Assembly (NCBI GenBank): GCA_934233735.1
Contig: CAKQGQ010000013.1
Span: 1-63,329, forward strand
Direction of reading: 5' to 3'
Length of the DNA: 63,329 nt
Origin: an uncultured Clostridia bacterium
GTDB taxonomy: Bacteria; Bacillota; Clostridia; Peptostreptococcales; Anaerovoracaceae
Numbering within the stretch: position 1 is the stretch's first letter; each line of letters opens with the position of its first letter. A model generated the notes under the pieces. That model was not told where the DNA came from. It did no database searches and was given only the letters and a program-made list of their open reading frames with translations. A program made the translations under genes and the position numbers. Shown here one piece after another: positions 60,207-63,329 of the stretch.

Positions 60207-60240
60207 GAGCCGCAGAATTTAAAACCTGCGGCTCTTTCTG
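60207..60240 (+). terminator. Terminator after the antiporter gene
   Basis: GAGCCGCAG (60207-60215) pairs with CTGCGGCTC (60226-60234), 9 bp, followed by TTTCT. The T-run is short. Confidence 0.65.
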
Positions 60241-60272
60241 TGTTCAACGATGTCCGGACTCCGAAAGCAACT

Positions 60273-60620
60273 CTATACCGGGATGCAGAGCTCGGTGCCG
60301 ATGAGCAGATTGTACGGGTCGATGCTTGGATTTGCGCGCATGAGAGCATCCAGCTTGATGTTATGCATTTTGGCAATTAAGTAAAGCGTGTCTCCGGCCT
60401 TTACCGTGTGTGTAGTCATGCATTTTTCCGGCGCAGGCGGGAGCTGGTCTTCGGTTCCCGGAATGCAGAGTCTGGTGCCGATGCGCAGGTCGTATGGATT
60501 TTCAATGCTGTTTACCTTCATCAAAAGGCTTACCGGCAGGTCGTATTTCTCCGCAATCGAATACAGCGTGTCTCCCTCGCTTACTGTGTAAACATCAATA
60601 CAAAAAAGGCAATTATTCAT
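60273..60620 (-). CDS. Small protein with two LysM domains
   Basis: The 115-residue protein carries two LysM repeats (YTVSEGDTLYSIAEKYDLPV about 11-30 and HTVKAGDTLYLIAKMHNIKL about 71-90), which bind peptidoglycan or chitin-like glycans. There is no signal peptide or membrane segment, a pattern seen in spore-associated LysM proteins such as SafA-like factors, though this is only an analogy. The start at 60620 follows AAAGGTGG on the minus strand. Confidence 0.85.
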   Translation of the reverse strand: MNNCLFCIDVYTVSEGDTLYSIAEKYDLPVSLLMKVNSIENPYDLRIGTRLCIPGTEDQLPPAPEKCMTTHTVKAGDTLYLIAKMHNIKLDALMRANPSIDPYNLLIGTELCIPV

Positions 60621-60713
60621 ATTCAGCCACCTTTCTGAAAATCCCGTGAATGTTGTGTGAAATTCAAGGGACATAATATTTATAATATATATATTTCAAA
60701 AGTAAGGAAAATG

Positions 60714-60722
60714 TGATAAAAT
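60714..60722 (+). promoter_or_regulatory. Extended -10 promoter candidate of the site-2 protease gene
   Basis: TGA plus TAAAAT at 60717-60722. The surrounding AAAATGTGATAAAATA is the same as before cls (48510). Confidence 0.4.
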
Positions 60723-60781
60723 AATTCTAAAATTTTCAATTGACCGCAAGTGGTCATGCATTGTATGAAAGGAACTGGAGA

Positions 60782-61486
60782 ATGAGAGAACGATTGAGAA
60801 ATGTAAATCCGATTATCTGGGTTTTGCTGGCGATTATGCTTGTGGAGTCGATTACAAGCAGCCACATGTCGATATGGGAGTGGGCATATACGAAGCTTTT
60901 GATTTTGCCGGGAATTATTATAGGGCTGTCTTTTCACGAGGCGGCACACGCATTTGCGTCCTATAAGCTGGGGGATCCGACGCCGAAATTTCAGGGAAGA
61001 CTGACTTTAAATCCTCTGAAGCATTTTGATCCGGCAGGCTTTATCGCGCTGCTTTTTATCGGCTTCGGCTGGGGTGTTCCGGTTCAGATCAATCCGGATT
61101 ATTATAAAAACCGCAGAGCAGGAGAACTGATTGTTTCTCTGGCAGGTGTGACAGCTAACTTTTTGATTGCTGCCGTATTCGCATTTTTAGCGAAAGGCAT
61201 GGCGGTATCAAGCTTTGCATCCGGCGGGCTTGGCTCAATCATCTATCAGATGCTGATTTATATTGTGTATATTAATCTGGTTCTGATGATTTTCAACCTG
61301 ATTCCGATTCCGCCGCTGGATGGCTTCGGCGTGATTACACAGCTTTTTAATCTTGATCGCTACGGCTGGTGGTACACTGTATATAACTATGGTTACTATA
61401 TTCTGCTGATTGCTATCATATTGAACATACCGGCCCTCTTTATTACGCCGGGAGTGTCATTCTTCCTCAACCTTTTGCTGGGATAA
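60782..61486 (+). CDS. Site-2 protease family protein (M50 metallopeptidase)
   Basis: The 234-residue membrane protein has the zinc-binding HEAAH (52-56) and the third ligand motif NLIPIPPLDGF (about 173-183), with about five transmembrane segments. It matches the small S2P-like proteases common in Firmicutes (YwhC-like). It probably cleaves membrane-embedded substrates; the target is unknown. The start at 60782 is preferred (AAAGGA and GGAG upstream) over 60740. Confidence 0.9.
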   Translation: MRERLRNVNPIIWVLLAIMLVESITSSHMSIWEWAYTKLLILPGIIIGLSFHEAAHAFASYKLGDPTPKFQGRLTLNPLKHFDPAGFIALLFIGFGWGVPVQINPDYYKNRRAGELIVSLAGVTANFLIAAVFAFLAKGMAVSSFASGGLGSIIYQMLIYIVYINLVLMIFNLIPIPPLDGFGVITQLFNLDRYGWWYTVYNYGYYILLIAIILNIPALFITPGVSFFLNLLLG

Positions 61487-61495
61487 GTCATAAGA

Positions 61496-61565
61496 GCAGG
61501 ACCGTCCTGACCTTGCCGAGGAGGCAGCGCAATGCTGAGACGAAACAGCATTGCGGAGAGGCTGC
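61496..61565. other. Cluster of three adjacent hairpins
   Basis: Successive stems: CAGGA/TCCTG (61497-61509), TGCC/GGCA (61514-61526), and CGCAATGCTG/CAGCATTGCG (10 bp, loop AGACGAAA, about 61528-61555), with GCAGC/GCTGC outside the third. No T-run on either strand, so it is not a classical terminator. Confidence 0.5.
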
Positions 61566-61584
61566 GTACGGAATAGGAAAAGCC

Positions 61585-62469
61585 CTATTTACTGCTTATA
61601 CATTTGTCACAAAGCGCGCAGCCGGAAGGGGTGGCGGCGCATCCGCCGAGTGCGGTTTCGCGAAGCTCCGGCGGCAAAGTTTTTCCGACTTTATACATCG
61701 CGTCCGTCATTTCATCGAACGGAATCGGGAAGCGGACGCCGGACAGCGCAATCTGCGCACTGCTGAATGCGTTGGAAACGCCGATGACATTGCGGCTTTG
61801 ACACGGCGACTCGACCAGTCCTGCAATCGGGTCGCAGACCAGCCCCAAGAGGTTGGAGAGTGCAATTGCGGCGGCGGTCAGGCTTTGATCAGGACTGCCG
61901 CCCAAAAGCTCGACTGCCGCAGATGCGGCCATGGCAGAAGCCGCGCCGACTTCCGCCTGGCATCCTGCTTCTGCTCCGGACACGGAGGCGTTTCGCATGA
62001 TCAGCCAGCCAATCGCCCCGGCATTCAAAAGCCCGTCGTAAATCGCAGATTCTTCGAGGTCATAGCTCTCGCAGATGGAAAGAACCGTCCCGGGAATTAC
62101 GCCGGAAGAGCCTGCAGTAGGGGCTGCTACAATAAGACCCATCGACGCATTTGTTTCGAGAACTGCCATCGCATAGGCGATTGCCTTTGAGAGAATCGGG
62201 CCGCACAGCGTCTGCGGATTTCCCTCAAAAGAATGCTGCCAGACCGATTTTGCTTCCCCGTTTAAAAGTCCGCCCATGGAGGGAACCGAATTTTGAATCG
62301 GGTTTTGCGTAGAGGCCTTCATGATCTCAATAGAACGACGCATTTTATCGTATACATCTTCTTTCGTGGTTTCACCTAACGATATTTCTCTGCGAAGCAT
62401 GGATTCGGAAATTTTTATCTGTTCTGACTGGCAGTAAGACAGAAGTGTGCTGCCATTTGTAAAATCCAT
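61585..62469 (-). CDS. sdaAA: L-serine ammonia-lyase, iron-sulfur-dependent, alpha subunit
   Basis: The 294-residue subunit, with SdaAB, deaminates L-serine to pyruvate and ammonia using an oxygen-sensitive 4Fe-4S cluster. Cluster-type residues are in SGAEAGCQAEVGAASAM and the C-terminal CAATPSGCALCDKC. APTAGSSGVIPGTVL is a family signature. The gene follows sdaAB by 14 bp with GGAGG between. A catabolic serine route fits the amino acid-fermenting picture. Confidence 0.95.
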   Translation of the reverse strand: MDFTNGSTLLSYCQSEQIKISESMLRREISLGETTKEDVYDKMRRSIEIMKASTQNPIQNSVPSMGGLLNGEAKSVWQHSFEGNPQTLCGPILSKAIAYAMAVLETNASMGLIVAAPTAGSSGVIPGTVLSICESYDLEESAIYDGLLNAGAIGWLIMRNASVSGAEAGCQAEVGAASAMAASAAVELLGGSPDQSLTAAAIALSNLLGLVCDPIAGLVESPCQSRNVIGVSNAFSSAQIALSGVRFPIPFDEMTDAMYKVGKTLPPELRETALGGCAATPSGCALCDKCISSK

Positions 62470-62483
62470 AGTTCGATACCTCC

Positions 62484-63155
62484 TTATACTTGAATTACAA
62501 GAGAATTGTAAATATTTTCGTGCTGATTGATGGAGTCGAGGATTTCAGACGGGATGTGCTGATCCGACTCGATAATGGTATAGGCGGTTTCGCCTTTGGC
62601 TTCGCGGTACAGACGCATAAATGCGATATTTACCTGCTGCTGTGCCAGACAGCCTGCGATATGTGCGACCACGCCCGGCTTGTCCGCCTGTTTGATAATC
62701 AGAGTGCTGTATTCTCCGGTAAAGTCAACTTCAACATGGTTCAGCTGCACGATTTTCATGCGCCCACCGCCGATCGAAACACCGCGTACAAACTGCGTGC
62801 GGCCTTTCCCGTTGTGCATAACGATATCGACGGTATTGGGGTGCAGATCCGTTGCCGTGTGGTCTTCGGTAAAACTGTATTTCAAACCGCGGTTTTGTGC
62901 GTGTGTGAAAGCGTCACGAATGCGGATATCATCGGTGGTAAAACCTAAAATGCCGCCCAGAAGCGCGCGATCCGTGCCATGGCCGCGATAGGTATTCGCA
63001 AAAGAACCGTACAGTGTAAAATCAACCTGTACGATTTCTTCATGGAAGAGCTGTTTTGCCATCAGCGCGATGGAAGCGGCTCCTGCTGTATGTGAACTCG
63101 ACGGTCCGATCATGTTTGGACCGATTACATCAAAAAAACTGGTGTAACTGCTCAT
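62484..63155 (-). CDS. sdaAB: L-serine ammonia-lyase, iron-sulfur-dependent, beta subunit
   Basis: The 223-residue subunit has the substrate-binding segment FDVIGPNMIGPSSSHTAGAA at its start and an ACT domain in the last ~75 residues (TLIIKQADKPGVVAHIAGCL), probably allosteric. The split alpha/beta form is usual in Gram-positives, while E. coli has a fused enzyme. It is transcribed first in the minus-strand operon. GGAGG lies before the ATG. Confidence 0.95.
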   Translation of the reverse strand: MSSYTSFFDVIGPNMIGPSSSHTAGAASIALMAKQLFHEEIVQVDFTLYGSFANTYRGHGTDRALLGGILGFTTDDIRIRDAFTHAQNRGLKYSFTEDHTATDLHPNTVDIVMHNGKGRTQFVRGVSIGGGRMKIVQLNHVEVDFTGEYSTLIIKQADKPGVVAHIAGCLAQQQVNIAFMRLYREAKGETAYTIIESDQHIPSEILDSINQHENIYNSLVIQV

Positions 63156-63182
63156 AAAGTCTCATCCTCCTTCGTTTTTCTC

Positions 63183-63211
63183 AGTATAACAAAAGCAGCG
63201 GGGGAACGCAA
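63183..63211 (-). promoter_or_regulatory. Promoter of sdaAB-sdaAA
   Basis: On the minus strand, TTGCGT (63211-63206) and TATACT (63188-63183) are 17 bp apart. Confidence 0.75.
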
Positions 63212-63225
63212 GGAAAACAGGATGC

Positions 63226-63254
63226 TTGCAGTTTCTGCCACTCTGCTTTATAAT
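63226..63254 (+). promoter_or_regulatory. Plus-strand promoter leading out of the window
   Basis: TTGCAG (63226-63231) and TATAAT (63249-63254) are 17 bp apart. The transcript would start near 63262 and contain the palindrome at 63279-63304. Confidence 0.75.
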
Positions 63255-63278
63255 CCTGAGTTTGACACCTGAATTTTA

Positions 63279-63304
63279 GAGAGCATTGGAATTCCAATGC
63301 TCTC
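63279..63304 (+). repeat. Perfect 26-bp palindrome in a leader
   Basis: GAGAGCATTGGAA and its exact complement are contiguous. As RNA it forms an 11-bp hairpin with an AATT loop, followed by GTTGATTTTTG. It may be a leader terminator or an operator of the next gene outside the window. Confidence 0.7.
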
Positions 63305-63329
63305 GTTGATTTTTGAAGTATCTTTTTTT

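Noticed and set aside
1..63329. tRNA, rRNA, insertion sequences, integrase or prophage genes
   Set aside because: Looked for CCA-ended cloverleafs, rRNA signatures, transposase or integrase motifs and phage structural genes; none were seen.

Overview
The window reads as a contiguous piece of chromosome from an anaerobic, spore-forming Clostridia-type Firmicute, probably an amino-acid-fermenting lineage. The grounds are strong GGAGG ribosome-binding sites and sigma-A type promoters, a T-box leader before valS, the Firmicute gene strings rplS-rbgA-rnhB and plsX-rnc-smc-ftsY, a full-length SpoIVA sporulation ATPase behind a sigma-E type promoter, an oxygen-sensitive iron-sulfur serine dehydratase, and a Re-type citrate synthase. 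No rRNA, tRNA, insertion sequence, prophage or CRISPR array was seen. The genus cannot be fixed from sequence reading alone.

Layout: 1-683 is the 3' end of a PucR-type regulator. 845-2763 is rplS-rbgA-rnhB, followed by fhs (formate-THF ligase). 4495-5994 is a CorC/HlyC-type membrane protein behind a leader with a 22-codon ORF and a terminator-like hairpin. 6135-7898 is a Na/phosphate cotransporter with a possible PhoP-type control region. 8010-10172 holds a double class II aldolase-like protein and folD. 10278-15452 is an operon for Re-citrate synthase, a GntR regulator, aconitase and isocitrate dehydrogenase, the oxidative half-cycle from acetyl-CoA and oxaloacetate to 2-oxoglutarate. 15543-20620 is an AT-richer signalling operon (GGDEF-receiver protein, solute-binding lipoprotein, hybrid histidine kinase, Hpt protein) that could form a complete phosphorelay. 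20669-25617 is T-box-valS-folC-GNAT. 25654-26837 is a split ThrE-type exporter, and 26862-30383 a MacAB-like efflux system. 30454-32422 is an SSB-like OB-fold protein and glyA.

32919-33643 is the only long non-coding stretch with no assigned function, and it is the most unusual part of the window. It carries four 39-bp units bounded by TTTAGA and TCTAAA, arranged as two pairs in opposite orientation. Each pair has an exact 52-bp period. The right-hand pair is preceded by four Spo0A-box cores (TGNCGAA on the minus strand) at an exact 10-bp period. I know of no named element with this architecture.

33644-45503 continues with a TatD-associated radical SAM protein, a hypoxanthine-DNA-glycosylase-like protein, plsX, rnc, smc, ftsY, der, plsY, gpsA and miaB. 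spoIVA follows at 45613. 47114-57007 contains an MFS transporter, cardiolipin synthase, an ATP-grasp protein, a MurT-type ligase with a GatD-like partner that has lost its catalytic Cys and His, a MerR regulator, a PepV-like dipeptidase and a YfcC-family carrier. 57081-60170 is a GntR regulator divergent from a dimethylargininase-amino acid antiporter pair. The window ends with a LysM protein, a site-2 protease homologue and, on the minus strand, sdaAB-sdaAA.

Functionally, serine can be deaminated to pyruvate (SdaAB/SdaAA) or split to glycine plus methylene-THF (GlyA). FolD and Fhs connect that one-carbon unit to formate with ATP recovery. The Re-citrate synthase cluster supplies 2-oxoglutarate for glutamate synthesis.
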